The notes under the pieces were generated by a model. The model was not told where the DNA came from and searched no databases. It saw only the letters and a list, made by a program, of their open reading frames with translations. Shown here piece by piece: positions 23,041 through 35,498 of a stretch of DNA of 64,000 nt. A program made the position numbers and the translations under genes. Every line of letters starts with the position of its first letter. Positions within the stretch are counted from its first letter, which is position 1. The stretch is from Torreya grandis (taxonomy: Eukaryota > Streptophyta > Pinopsida > Cupressales > Taxaceae): assembly GCA_037957365.1 (NCBI GenBank), contig JARHVA010000251.1:572501-636500 (forward strand), read 5' to 3'.

Positions 23041-25449
23041 GTTATCAATACATTGAGATGATCCTACAAAAAATGATAAGTCAACACAAGTTACTAACAC
23101 CATCTAAATAAATCTATCTAGTTGACATAATACAAAGTGGATTTCACCTATTATCTAGTCCCAACAACATTTTGACTACTCTATTGATCTATTTATGCTT
23201 CAACTCATTTCAACTAGGCATAAGTTTCCATTTTTTCCCTTTTTGGTGTTTCTACTACTTTTTTGGTTGTTTTCATTATTTGGGCATTATTGCCATTTAG
23301 ACATTATTGCCATTTAGACATTTTACACCCAAATAGGTGATCTCATTTTTTACATCTACAATTTTACCATTTTGGGTGAAAACACTATTTATATTGATGA
23401 AACCACCTTTTGATTTGATGAAATCACCATTTCTATTGACATTCTAGTAGTTTTCATAGGCAAAACCACATATTTCAATTTTCCACAAAATGAACAGATC
23501 ACCACTTTCCACCTTAAAATAGTAATAATTTCTCTTAAATGTAAAATTTTGACAAGGAGAGGAATTTTTATTATCTTCTCATGATCTGATGGTTTCCTAT
23601 GATCTCAAACTTGCTTGATCAAGTGCCTCTATTATGGACGTTGAGCCATTCTTTATTATTATCTCTCACACAAATTATTAGGCTGAATATGTGACTCACT
23701 CAAAATGAAGCTATTAAATTGGTATTCTAAGAAGTAAAAGATATTATACATATCATGGGATGAATTTCTCCTCATTTTTAATATTTTGATGGAGATCCAA
23801 ATGTTGAGAAATTTATAAAATGTTTAGTTGGGTGAGCAATAATTGTTACCACTAGAGGTTCAATTGATCTCTTTACTTAAATTAAAGTTGTCTAATATTA
23901 TGAGCTTGTAAAAACCATATTTTAACTATATTATTTCATAATATAAGTCAATTATAATATATTTATTATGAGATATTATCATTAAAAAATGTAAAAGAGA
24001 GGGAAGGAGTAAGGCAGATAAGAGAGGTTTTCATTGATTGAGATTAGATCTATAATACTAATAAGTAGGGATAGTCAGATGAAATCATTATATTGGATAT
24101 TAAGATTAGGTAATGTACAAAATTAAATACTCAATATGTAAGAGTCTAAGAAAATTAGTGAACACGTTATTGATAATACTTCATAAAAAGAAATAAAATC
24201 ACAAGCTTATAACTATAGCACACAATGGCTTAATGAGAATTTCAAGATAAATATAATAAGAAATTAGAATAAATAAAACTAGTTTCTACATAATTTGATT
24301 GAATGTCCTCTTAAAAACCAAAAATAAAAACTTCTTAAGATGTATTACTTCTCTCAAACTAATATCTTCTGATAGACCATAATGATAAAATAAAGGAGAA
24401 TGGTAGGTGCAATCCTGGCATAATCTTGATAGAGTTTTAGCAAGAAATATATCAATCCTTAAAATGGTAAATTTTATTTCTTAAATAAAAAACAATCCAT
24501 CATTACCTTTATGTCAAATCAATGTCTTTGTTACCAAAAATTAAATGTGGAAACTGATTACAACTTAGTTTGTTGAGATAACACACCATAAAAAGAAAGG
24601 ACAATGATATAGTTTTAGTATTATTTTTAGAATATAAAAACTTTTAGGATGAAAATAATATAATTTCCAATTCATTTCAATCTTCAATGTTCCGTCATTT
24701 ACTGACTTTTAATTATTTTCATAAGTGAATCATCAACCCAAATGGGAAAATCCATATCATTGTAAAAGGATCTCAATGATGGATCAACTAGTTCATGCTT
24801 TATTTTTTCCATTCCCAATTCCAATTGATTGCTTTTGTGACAACAAATAATATATTAAAAATATCCTTCCCTTATTAAATGCTAAAAAAAAAGTAGTATT
24901 GGATTACTAAACTATTTCAATTGATACAAGTGTTAAATATCCTCCTTTAGATGAACTTCTTAAGATCTATAAATATTGAGGTAAACCCATGTGAACATTT
25001 CTCTTGATCTCCTTTCTCACTCAATCCAATTACCCTATAATACTTTGTAATAATCCCCCTCTTAAAATATTCTAAACATGACTATCAATCTAGATATTTT
25101 GACATTGTGTAACAATCTTGCAGTTTTAGAAATAATAAACAACTCAATCATGACAAAACAAAGGATAATCTTTAAGCTTGAAACTATCATTTTCCCTTCC
25201 ATTCACTCTAACTACTTAAAATATTCACTACTAGCTCTTTTTAATGGATTATTGGCTATAACTAAAATTATTTGGTTTATTTTTCCCTTTGTGATTAGTC
25301 TATGAAATTATTAATGTCCATTTTAAACTGTTCCATTTTTGCTCTTTGCATAGTAACTCAAAAATATAGTCAAACTGAAGCTATCATTTGTCCATCTCCC
25401 TTGTCTCTCTTGACCATAAAATTTTACATATATTTCATGGTTGTTTGTC
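23041..25449. other. AT-rich region, no gene recognised
   Basis: The 3' LTR of the plus-strand element would be expected here, but I cannot match it to a partner. A 17-bp direct duplication (CATTATTGCCATTTAGA twice, 23285-23318) is visible. Frames at 25078-25305 and 25302-25532 on the plus strand have no family signature. Confidence 0.4.
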
Positions 25450-26247
25450 TTCAAAACTATGACACTTGGCATAATATCACTTTCCAAGATCTTAGGCCTT
25501 TTAATGTTGGTTTTGTACTCTTTAGAATATGAGTCCATAAGATCATTCCACTTGGCACAGTCTTAAGACTATGGGGAGTCTTCTACTATCAATGTGTATT
25601 ATGCTTTTTTGATATCTGATCACTCAAGAATCATAAGATGGATGGCTTAAATCACTTAAGATTATTATATGGTCTTCCTTTAGATTGCATTTATTGATTG
25701 AGTCTTAGGATCTTAAGATGTTTCCATGTGGATTCATCTCAGGAATTTGGGCTTCGATGACTTTATAATAATCTATTTCCATCCTTTAACCTTTAGGTTC
25801 CTAATATTATTCCATGTTTCACAATCTTAGAATTCTTATAAATATCAGAGTATTTGAACTATGTATTACCCTCTTGAGATTTGAATGCCTAAGATTTTGA
25901 TAGTTGACAAAGATAGATGGCTCTGAGAGAACTTAGACTTTGGATTCACACCAATTGGCCCAAGCTTATATAATCATGACAAGAATCAAAGTCATGAAAG
26001 TATAAAACTTAAAAAGACTTATCCAATTTATAATTTTGTATCTTACTCTTATTGAACAAGATAGTGCCACTAGGCATGATCTTGGGGTTCCACTACCTTC
26101 AACACTTAGTCAGTTTTAAAATTCTTCTTCTTTGAATTTTTTATCAATCTCTAAATTTTTGATAATTACACATGGTTCCTTTGTTTTGAATCTTCCATAT
26201 AAGGCCTATGTTGTTTGAATTAACACTCAAAGTCTTTAGTTTCCATG
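25450..26247. repeat. Degenerate host repeats left of the 18-kb insertion
   Basis: Recurring words such as CCA(T/C)(G/T)TGG, ATCTTAGG, GGCCTT and AGATGGATGGCT recur at irregular ~90-100 bp spacing. Matching words continue right of the insertion (44335-44660), for example AGATTTTGATAG(T/C)T(G/A)ACAAAGAT at 25890 and 44607, so the element split a pre-existing repeat region. The period is only approximate. Confidence 0.5.
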
Positions 26248-27748
26248 TGTTTCACTCAATTTTGTCTATTCTAATTCTAAAGAAAAATAGAAAGGAATGA
26301 TAGGGATAAGTGATTAGAATGAACCCAGATTAGTTTGCACACCATATCCAAACATTGTGAACACTCCTCTTTGGTTAGGGATGGCTACCTAAAAGTAAGA
26401 AAGAACTACCACATGATGTTTGTTAGCAAATAAATGAGTGGGCTACCAAGCTATGCACTTATTCTAGGAAGTGTGAAACTTCCTTAGAGATGATAGTCCA
26501 CTTTTGAGAGATAAAAGAGTAATAAATAACTAAAAGAGAGGTAAAGAGAGAGTGAAAGAGAGATAATATTACCATTATTATCAACTTGAATGCAATAGAG
26601 GGTAAAAAATTATAGGTGATATATTCTATTTATGTTTTGGAGATTGTTTGGGTAGGTTTTAGAAAGGTTAGGGAATCCAAAATCTTCGACATTAGTAGGG
26701 GAGTGACCGATATATGATATACTACTAAGGTCGATGGTGAAGGTGAATGATGTTGATTATAATTTTGAGGTTAGTAGGGGAAATAATTTCCTAGAAGGCT
26801 TTTCTAGGTCTGGGAGATGATTTTGATCAAGTCTGGGAGGTTAGGGAGTGTTATGAGAGAGAGAGTATGGTTTAGGTAGATTTGGTTAGAGGTTGTGGTG
26901 TGTTAGGTCAAGGGAAAACAAGAAAGGAAGATTTGTAACTCCCTCACAGGGGTTCACTCAATTATGTATAAAGAAATGAAAGATAGATATGAAGTGATAA
27001 CAAAGTAAATACTTAAAAGACCTATAGAATAAGTGATATACTTAGTTGTAGTGGTCACTGAATGATAAGTTCTAGATTGATGGTCCCCATCAGGTAGTCT
27101 AAACTAATGGCCTAAACAAAAAGAACAAGCAGGTGATGTTGGTACTCAAGAGCTTATTTCCTAATCATGATTGACTTATGCAAGATAATAGTAATCTAGG
27201 ATGTTGAAAATTAAATTCTAAGAGCTTGAATGCAAGTAAGAATAAATTTTCTTGATTTTTGCTGACTTGAACATCAGGTTGGGTTTTACCTTATATCACT
27301 GACGTCAGTGATCCTACCAACATTGGTCGTAGGTTGACCAATGTTGATGGCCCTAAAATAGGTAAATGTTACTATTTTTTGTCTATTTTATATTATTTTT
27401 CATGCTAAGTGTGTCACCCATTACAAAATGGTAAAAATAAGAGATTAAGAAGGAGGTAGTTGATTAGGAATTTAGTTTTGAGGTGAGAATAAGTCTTGGG
27501 TAGTTGGGATGAGGGGACCATGTCTTGAGTTTACTCATTGGGTGAGAATTAGTAATAGGGCAAGGTTGCCAGGTAAGGTATCCAAAGGGGTTTTTAATTA
27601 ACTCAATTAAGTATTTTAAATTAATTAAATGTGTGAGGGGTAAAAGCATGGGTTAAGGAAGCTAATTGTTATTATTGAAAAATAGACTAAAAGGGGTTTC
27701 GACATAGGGAGTTACACACATGTGTATGATGTAATTTTGATGTCTACA
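26248..27748 (-). repeat. 3' LTR of the 18-kb element (1501 bp)
   Basis: Plus-strand ends are TGTTTCACTCAATTTT and TTGATGTCTACA. It aligns along its length with 42839-44329. It carries an 18-bp perfect palindrome with TGACGTCA at 27295-27312 and a perfect 11-bp inverted repeat at 27318-27346. The adjacent polypurine tract identifies it as the 3' LTR. Confidence 0.93.
27295..27312. promoter_or_regulatory. Palindrome with TGACGTCA (bZIP-type site) in the LTR
   Basis: ATCACTGACGTCAGTGAT is a perfect 18-bp palindrome. TGACGTCA is a classic binding core for plant bZIP (TGA/CREB-type) factors. In the 5' LTR the same site reads ATCATTGATGTCAGTGAT, with two C-to-T changes. That it once acted as a promoter element is inference. 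Confidence 0.5.
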
Positions 27749-27766
27749 TTTTACCCTTTTTTTCTT
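27749..27766 (-). promoter_or_regulatory. Polypurine tract
   Basis: On the minus strand AAGAAAAAAAAGGGTAAAA-type sequence lies immediately before the 3' LTR start TGTAGACA, the expected place for plus-strand DNA priming. The nearby small element has a matching AAAAGGGGTAAA before its 3' LTR. Confidence 0.8.
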
Positions 27767-29148
27767 GTAAATTTTACTAAAAAGTTTTCAAGATTAAAAT
27801 AGGAGTTAGATTATCAAAGTATTGGATGAGGTATCTCCCCTCAAAAGGGGAATCAATAGAGGATAAACCAAAATCGAGTACTGATTTGATAAAAAGGTAA
27901 TTAGGTGAGTGGTGAAGAATTGAGTATTGATTTGTATCCATATTCTACTATGATATATAGTTGAAAAATTCATGAATAGGAAAGGTTGAGGAAGACTCAA
28001 ATAGAAATAACTAAAGCGTAGTTTGTAAGTGAGAGTTGATAGGTCAAAACAATCAAAATTATAGCTCTAATGGTTGATGTGTCTTAGGTATCTAAGGTAG
28101 GAAGTGCTCTTGGGAAACACAAAAGGTTTGAATGTGATAGGATGAGATTGGTTTCCATATAATACACCTAATATACATGTATGTGCACAATAGCCAACTA
28201 TATCAAAATAGCATAAGTGGTCAAGATAAACAATGCAAGGTTGGTTTAAAAGGATTAATGAGTGAAGAGATATTCATGATCTCTAAGAAAAGTCATTATG
28301 GGTGAATATTTAAGTGATCTCTAATGGAATTTGTCATGTTTGGGGTTATATATGTGATTTCCAAATTTCCCTAAAGTATGGGTAGAGTCTAAAAAGTTAG
28401 GGTTGCTTTTTTTGGGGAAAATATTATTGCAATGGTGCTGACATCAGTGACATATCGCTAATAAATAATGCCAGCATTATCACATTAGGGAAACATTACC
28501 AATGTCAGTAGGCATAATCACTGATGTTGGTAGATTAGGTCAAGCATGCTAACATCGATAGATTAGGTCAAGTATGCTGATGTTAATGGCTAACCAAACC
28601 TAACAAAATGGGTTTTAGTAGCTGACCAAACTAATATACAAATTGTGATTAGAGAAAAAATAGAGATGTGAGAGAGACTAAGATGGCAGAGCAAGGAGGG
28701 GACCCAACAAGAGGTACACCACAAGAGCTAATTGTGCTAGCCTAGAGGAGACAAAGAGATGAGGTAAGATCCTTTGTTAGTTGTTTTGAAATTTGATTTT
28801 GTTAGTTGGAGTTTTTAGGCTAATTTAGAGGTGGGGGTATATAAAATGTTAGTAGAGGGGTAGAAAATAGGGTAGGGTATTTTAAGGATAAGTTGGGGGG
28901 AATTTAGGGTAGGTTTTTAGGTTAAATTTATAGTTTTGGGTTTGGGTCATTTGGCCCTAAGGCCAAACTAGTTGACAAGGTCCACTAACATCAACTAACA
29001 TGACACTGAGGTCAGCAAGTGTCTATCGATGTTCACTGATGATATGCCTACAAAACATCGATGCCAACATTAAAGCTAACATAAGTGACTATGATGAACT
29101 AGCAAAATAGGAGAGAGGGTTAGTTTATATCCCTAGTGAAAGTAGTCA

Positions 29149-29240
29149 ACTAACCTAATGGATAAGCTAGCATTAAAAGACCTCATGTCAATTGAGTGTT
29201 GCCTACATAGCTTTATTTAGGGCCTTAGGCCAATGTAGTT
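29149..29240 (-). repeat. Shared post-pol module, copy 3
   Basis: On the minus strand it reads GGGAGAACTACATTGGCC, TAAGGCCCTAAAT, GCTATGTAGGCAACACTCAA, then GAGGTCTTTTAAT. The best-preserved copy with CTATGTAGG intact. It lies in the presumed intron of the antisense PMD gene, sense to the element. Confidence 0.8.
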
Positions 29241-29494
29241 CTCCCAGAGCCTAGGAAAAAGATTTAAGGTATGATTAAGAGGTTTGTTAGGGGAAATGGT
29301 AAAAAGGTAGGTTGAGATAGGTCAAGATTCCTAGGACTTAAAATATAGGGTAAGGTGTCAAGGGTTAGGGATATAGGTTGTGAGGCCTAGAGTTGTGATA
29401 GGCATGTAGGATTAAGGTGGAGAGAGAGAGAAGAGGTAATAAAGCCTAGGGTAGAGAGAAAGGAGTTGGGTAGTTAGTTAGGTTGGTATATGGT

Positions 29495-29580
29495 TGAATT
29501 AACCTTAGAAGACCCTATATCAATTGACTGCTACTTACATATCCTAGTTTAGGGCCTTAGACCAATGTAGTCCTCCCAAA
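29495..29580 (-). repeat. Shared post-pol module, copy 4
   Basis: On the minus strand it reads GGGAGGACTACATTGGTC, TAAGGCCCTAAACT, GATATGTAAGTAGCAGTCAA, GGGTCTTCTAAGGTTAA. It lies 332 bp from copy 3, a direct duplication within the element. Confidence 0.8.
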
Positions 29581-31300
29581 TAGAAGGGAAAAAGGTTGTG
29601 ATAGGTTATATTAGAAAGTACATCACTTGAGTGGTGTGTGTATGGATGTAGGTGAGGATGGAGCTGATATTATGAGATCATGTACTGAGGCTTTTGACAC
29701 ATATGAGGAGAGATGTCACTCTAGATGAGTGGGAACACATGATAGCTATCAGGTTAAGAGTAGTGTGATGATATTGTCAAGTGACCCGAGATGTGAGCCT
29801 TATGATAACATTGATTTAGAGGTGGGATCACACCACCAACACCTTCCATCTACTGACTAAAGAGTTGATAATGACCTGGGAGGATATCTATAGCATTTTA
29901 TGGCTACCACTCCAAGGTGAGGAGCTCTTTGCATGATCAAGAGATGAACATGATATCCACATTGTGGAATTATATGATGAACATGTTAGTGAGGTGACTT
30001 ATCATTCTATGAGTTTTGCATATGAGCCACTGTATATGGCCGATGAGGATCAACATCAACTAAGCATCTTGATTATGATAAGGATCATAGTGTATCCATT
30101 ACAAGATGTATATGGTGGTAGATTTTTGATTACATTGATAGGTGTGCTTGCATAGATGGTTCAATAATAGATTGTTTTTGTATGGGGTCTAGTATTTTTA
30201 GCACAGTTATACAAAGAGCTATGGGGTTTGAGAGTATGATGATGATATAGTTTGTGTGTCAACCATCTACTACACTATTGGGTATATGATCACATCATGG
30301 TGACATGAACATTGGGGTTACCTACCATGATTATAGCTAGCTTTAGGGTTGGTTTTAAATGGTGGAGAGAGGGCATGGGATAAACCGGTGTAGTACATGA
30401 CATTACCTATTATAGGTGCATGATTGAGGGTTTCATCCTTGTAAATATTTTATGGAGACCCTAATTGAAATACCTTATATTCAAAGGATAGGCACAATAT
30501 CTTATTGGTTCGTAGAGCTCACTATGGGTTAGGGGGAGATGAGCTAGTGAGTTGGTGATGGTTCATGTGACACAAGTCAGGAGGTAGCTTGGTAAACTAT
30601 AAGATATTCCACCTACCTTCCCTCGATATAGGAGGGATGACATAGAGGTACCCTTACCATTACCCCAAGAGATAAATGGGATATATTTTGAAGAGCTACC
30701 AGTAGGGCTAGGTGTTGGAGATCTAGGGTGCATAATGGCATATATAGCTTGGTGGGCAGGTTTACATCCCATGGTGGAGGTCAGGAGGCCACCATTGGAT
30801 TTATAAGGGTTGGTGAGAGAAAGGGATGTAGTGGTATATGCACAAGATGTAGTATTGTATGCTAGAGATACAACATAGACATATGTATTAACCTTACATG
30901 GGTAGGTGGTGACATTACAGGGCTAGGTTGGGGCACTATTGGGTCAGGTTGCAACATTACAGGGTTAGGTCAGAGTCTTACAAGGTAAGTTGACTATAAT
31001 GAAAATAGAGAGGGATAGTCTGAGAGTAGTAGTTTAGGATGATCCTCTTCCTCTAGTATAGGGACTAGTACATGTTGGGATATGAGTAGGTGTTATGAGA
31101 CCACCATAGATAGTGTTTATAGTGAGATATATGAGCACCTTGGATGAGATTGAGATTTCATATTATGAGAAGGCCATCAGGGAGTTTCCATAGATTTAGA
31201 AATATTTAGAGTTTAGAGAGTAGGAGAGATCTATGTCATGTGCCATATCTTCTAGCTCAGACAAATGTAGATAGGCAGAGAGTGGTGATAACACTACTTC

Positions 31301-31706
31301 CTCACAACCATGCAGAGAGCCTCAAGGACCCTGAGTGTCAAAGTTTGCCTTTTTGGTTATATATGTTATATGTATACCAGTATATGAGCCAAAGATGTGA
31401 GATGTATATTTTGAGAGAGAGAGAGAGATGATATTATGATGATGTAGTTATGGACATGTATTTTGAGTGCACGCATGTGCGCGCGTGTGCACACACACAC
31501 ACACACACAACATAACATAAAATAATCATCATCCATATCATCATCATCTATCACAATACATACATCTCAAAATCACAATAAATGAACATCTCATGTATAT
31601 AACATATCATAAAATAATCATCATCCATATCATCATCATCTATCACAATACATACATCTCAAAATCACAATAAATGAACATCTCATGTATATATATATAT
31701 ATATAT

Positions 31707-31795
<89 letters not shown>

Positions 31796-32940
31796 CACAC
31801 ACATGAGATGTTCACTTATTGTGATTTTGAGATGTATGTATTGTGATAGATGATGATGATGATATGGATGTTGATTATTTATGCTATGTTAATTTTGATG
31901 TTAATGTTGATCATGTTAGTTGAGTTATACTAGACTTTCTTATATATGTGATGGTATATGCATATTTTGTATGCTAGTTTCATCTTAGCATTTTTCCATA
32001 TTTTATGATGGTGTATGTTTAAACTAAATAAATTGGTTATGTTAGTTTATTTTAGAATTTTTTCATATTTGTGATGTTGTATGCATAAAATAAATTGAGT
32101 AGGTTTTGATAGTGTTGGTAAGACATTTTTTCTTCATCTCATGTGATGTGGATGGGAAAATAAAGAGTCAAAATGCTTGTGCACCAGTAAAGACTCTAAT
32201 CAAAACATAAATAGGCTTAGGAAAATGAGCCTCTTTCATGCCTTATATCTTTGAACCATTGTGTTTGTTAGAGAAGCATTGTGTTTACCTTATGTTAATT
32301 GAGCTTCACCATCACTTGAAAGAGTATAAGGGAAAAAGGGTAAAATGAGGAAAAATGTGTGGGTATCATAACCTAATAGGTGGGGATGATATGCCCTTTT
32401 TTGTGGGTGACTTGAGAGATACTATAGGCAATTCCATGACTTAAAGATTTTTTCGTTAAAGTTGATCAATGTGGGAAGACTACAATGGGATTTTGTATGG
32501 GTTAAGATGGTATAAAGCTGATCAATGTGAGAAGCCTTTTTTATTTTTATTTCCCTTTGAGAATAAATCTTGGCTTAGCCATCATTCAATGGAATGGTCT
32601 AAGTATTCATTTTTAAGTTTAAATAGTTGTCTTTCAAGGGAGAATTCTATTATTAGTAGCAAAGGGAAGTTACACAACTTTCCTTAAAAGGAGCCATCTA
32701 TGTTGAGAAAAATGACCTAAGAGTTTATAACCTGTCACATATCCCCTTTTTTTTTAATGCATTTAGTCATGGGCAAGACTATAGAGGCTTAGGAGTTTTT
32801 TTTTTTGAAGGAAAAACCATACCACTACGTAAGTTAACTAAGTGTATACAAGTACGGGTGTAGAGGAAGGGAAATGAATGTAGTAGGGATGATCAAAGGA
32901 TGAGCTCAAGTTAAACACAAGGTGAAGCAACATTTGATTA
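31301..32940. other. Non-coding stretch between PMD gene and integrase
   Basis: No coding frame supported. It contains (GA)n near 31413, a (CA)n run at 31489-31509 with CG steps just before it, and the large hairpin-forming repeat at 31508-31893. 31900-32940 is otherwise plain AT-rich sequence, with T-runs near 32749 and 32799. Confidence 0.5.
31508..31893. repeat. Large inverted repeat around a (TA)n core, with 92-bp direct duplication
   Basis: A ~86-bp sequence beginning CATAAAATAATCATCATCC occurs twice in tandem (from 31516 and 31608, identical over about 86 bp) and once inverted at about 31801-31890 (few mismatches, one extra GAT). Between the arms lies a (TA)n/(CATA)n/(CA)n stretch (31686-31800). 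The arrangement can fold into a long cruciform or hairpin. The near-perfect identity makes it far younger than the element around it. Confidence 0.92.
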
Positions 32941-34370
32941 ACAAAAGAATGGTCATAGGTGTAATCCATTTAAAGGCTTAGGTTCTGGCCTTCCTTCAAG
33001 AGAAGACAACTGCTAAGTTCATAAGCCATACTTATGAGTTATGATATAAGGTCCAAGCCAATTAGGAGAAAACTTATCCCATTTTATTTTCTCGATGTTC
33101 ATCACATGTTGATTTTATTTTAAGATGAGATCTCCTATATTGAAATCTCATTCTTTGAGGTTTTTGTTATAAGCACATTTGATATGTTCTTGATAAATTT
33201 GGGGGTGGTTGAGGACTATAAGATGGCATTCATCAAGCAATTTAAGTTAAGCCAAACATTCTTAGTGATAGTAATCATTAGTAAGTATGTCTTGTAGAGA
33301 AATGTGAAGAGAAGGAATTTGGACTTTAGGAGGCAAAATAGCCTCCATCCCATAGACCAAGGAAAAATGTGTAGTACCCATAGGGGTTTGAATGCTAGTG
33401 TGGTAAGCCCATAGAGAAAAAGAAATGTGTGTGTGCCAATCCTTGCCCATATCATTGACTACCTTCATGAGAATTTTGGTCAATGTCTCATTAGAAGCTT
33501 CTGCCTATCCATTTGCTTATGGATAGTATGATGATGAGAAGCTTAATTTGATTCTAAACGTATCCCAAAGACTTTGAACAGTCTTATATTCAAAATATTT
33601 TCCATTATATATTATAATTTTGTAAGAGACCCCAAAATGATAGATGATGTGATGGTTAATGAAGTCAACAATTTTTTTAGGTTTAGTGGACATGAGATAG
33701 ATGGCCTCAACCCACTTGGTGAAGTATTCAATGGTAGTAATGATAGAATGATGACAGAGGGATGAATGAGGGTTAATCTCCTTCAATAGATTTAAGCCAC
33801 ATTGGGAGAAGGGCCAAAAGTCTTTAGTGACTTGTAATGCATAACTGGAATGTGAAGGAGGTTAGCATGTTTTTGACACTTGATGCAATGCTAAAAGTAA
33901 TCAACATAGTCCTAATGAAGTGTATGTCAATAATAGCCAAGTCGAAGGATACGCTTAGTAACTACATGACCATTGAAATGCCCACCACAAATCCCATCAT
34001 GGACTTATTTAATGGTGAAGGGAGCCTTAGTAATAGTGAGGAATCTAAGGAGAAGACCATTAAAACCTCACTTGTAGAGAAGTCCCCCTAGCATAGTGTA
34101 ATGAGTGACATGTTTTATGAAGGCACGTCTCCCATTATTGGAGAGATCATAAGGGGTAATAGAGAAGGAAAGATAATTTGTGAGTTGCTTATACCATAAT
34201 TCATATGGGTTAGATGTTACATTTATGATAAAGAGGATGTTATCTAATATATAGGAGGGTAATGTTAAGCGATGCATGGTGACATAGGAAGAGGATAAAG
34301 AGGGTATGTATGAAGAAAGTGAAGCCATTGTGTTAGCAAATTTTTTTATAGATCAAGGAATAGTTTGTAA
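32941..34370 (-). pseudogene. Integrase of the 18-kb element
   Basis: On the minus strand: zinc module HDGICGGH and CIKCQKHANLLH (HHCC ligands largely kept) at about 34010-33840, then the core (33786-33517 open): IEYFTKWVEAIYL, with E in place of the first catalytic D, and IIIYNGKYFEYK, in which the second catalytic D is Y. The next segment KDWHTHISFSLWAYHTS and HFSLVYGMEAILPP lies at 33440-33310. The C-terminal part (NIGDLILK, WDKFSPNWLGPYII) reaches about 33010. Two catalytic acids are changed, so it would be inactive. No chromodomain is seen. Confidence 0.88.
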
Positions 34371-34700
34371 GAGATAAGAGTCAAATGATCTTGATAATGT
34401 ATCTACATGATGTTTATACTGCTGTAGAATTTCATTTTTGCATAGGTAGGAACCATTAACCTAGTTAACCACTAGCTAAGAATCATTGAAAATGGTTATG
34501 GATTTGATACCTAATAAGAAATTTCTTTTAAGTCCTAAAATCAAAGCCTCATATTTGGCCATATTGTTAGTGCATTCAAAATCTAGTTTAAATGACAAAG
34601 GCATAGGCTCACCATCTAGAGGAATAATAATGACCCCCACACCCCCACTGTATTTACATTCATCATTTTATAGGAGATGTAATTGATGGAGAACATTATA
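34371..34700 (-). pseudogene. Second RNase H of the 18-kb element
   Basis: Minus strand: GGVGVIIIPLDGEPMPLSFK, then LDFECTNNMAKYEALILGLK, then SITIFNDS. The N-N-x-A-K-Y-E-A-L block, with E as a catalytic acid, is typical of the additional archaeal-type RNase H of Tat elements. Few stops. It lies between the RT-linked RNase H and integrase. Confidence 0.8.
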
Positions 34701-34759
34701 ATGGATTCATGGGGGAACTCGAGGTTTGAAGGTTGACTATCAGATAAAAGGGCAATAGC

Positions 34760-35498
34760 TAACTGGTTAGTGATTTTTTCCCCTTAATAGACTTTTGTTG
34801 AATTAATTATAAGTCAAATTCATCAAAAAGAATGAGCCACTGAGCTACACATTGGTTGTGATATGGCTTGGAATGAATGCATTTGATGGGATTAGTATGA
34901 TTGACCACATAGGTTTTGTGATTTAGTAGATGATGGTGAAGCTTAGAGGAAGAAAATACCAACGCAAGGGAAAGATTTTTAGTATGGGTATATCGAGTCT
35001 CATAATCAATAAGTAAGTAGCTTATGTAGTAAACTACCTACTCTCAATGTTGGTCATCTCGATGTGAAATCATAACACATATAGAATGGTCTACTATGGA
35101 TATTTATAGGTATAAAGGCTATTTTTTCTTAGGTGGAATAAGAACTTGTGGGGAATGGAGATATTGTTTAAGTGCATCAAAATCTTCCTAGTAATTTGTA
35201 TTCTAGGCGAATGAGACATCCTTTTTGAGCAGATGGTTAAAGGGTTGGCAATGATATAACAATTGAGAAATGAAGCAGTGAATTGACTAAAGTTTGCCTT
35301 ATAGACTATAAAGTTGTTTGATATTAGTAGGTGGAGGCATCTCTAGGATTGATCTAACCTTAGTAGGATCAACTTCAATACCATAGAGAGAAATGATAAA
35401 ACCTAAAAGTTTACTAGAAAAAAATCCAAATACACATTTCTTTGGGTTCAGTCAAATATTATATTAGAGGAGACAAGGAAATATAATTTTGAGAATTA
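34760..35498 (-). pseudogene. RT connection and RNase H of the 18-kb element
   Basis: Minus strand: LLYHCQPFNHLLKKDVSFAW at about 35270, DFDALKQYLHSPQVLIPPKK, then a more decayed RNase H with several stops to about 34760. Order and spacing follow RT at 35499. Less well preserved than the neighbouring domains. Confidence 0.7.

Larger units (their letters stand above)
28683..31300 (+). pseudogene. Plant mobile domain (PMD) gene, antisense inside the 18-kb element
   Basis: Plus-strand gene, opposite to pol, between integrase and 3' LTR. A first exon may start at ATG 28683 (MAEQGGDPTRGTPQEL) and end at a GAG/GTAAGA donor at 28763; it has one TAG. After ~890 non-coding bp the PMD appears at 29652-29945: RRDVTLDEWEHMIAIRLR, VSLMITLI, RWDHTTNTFHLL, WEDIYSILWLPLQGEEL, with a few stops. 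29964-30152 is open. 30545-30808 encodes a later part (DIPPTFPRYRRDDIEV, YIAWWAGLHPMVEVRRP). 30850-31010 gives a heptad-like run (LLGQVATLQGQVRVLQGKL), probably a coiled coil. PMD proteins are known in plant hosts and in Mutator-like and gypsy transposons. Extra antisense genes at this position are known for Tat-lineage elements. Dead by stops, but the domain is clearly legible. Confidence 0.78.

Noticed and set aside
25078..25538. Three overlapping frames on both strands
   Set aside because: No family signature; frames on both strands of one AT-rich stretch are expected by chance.
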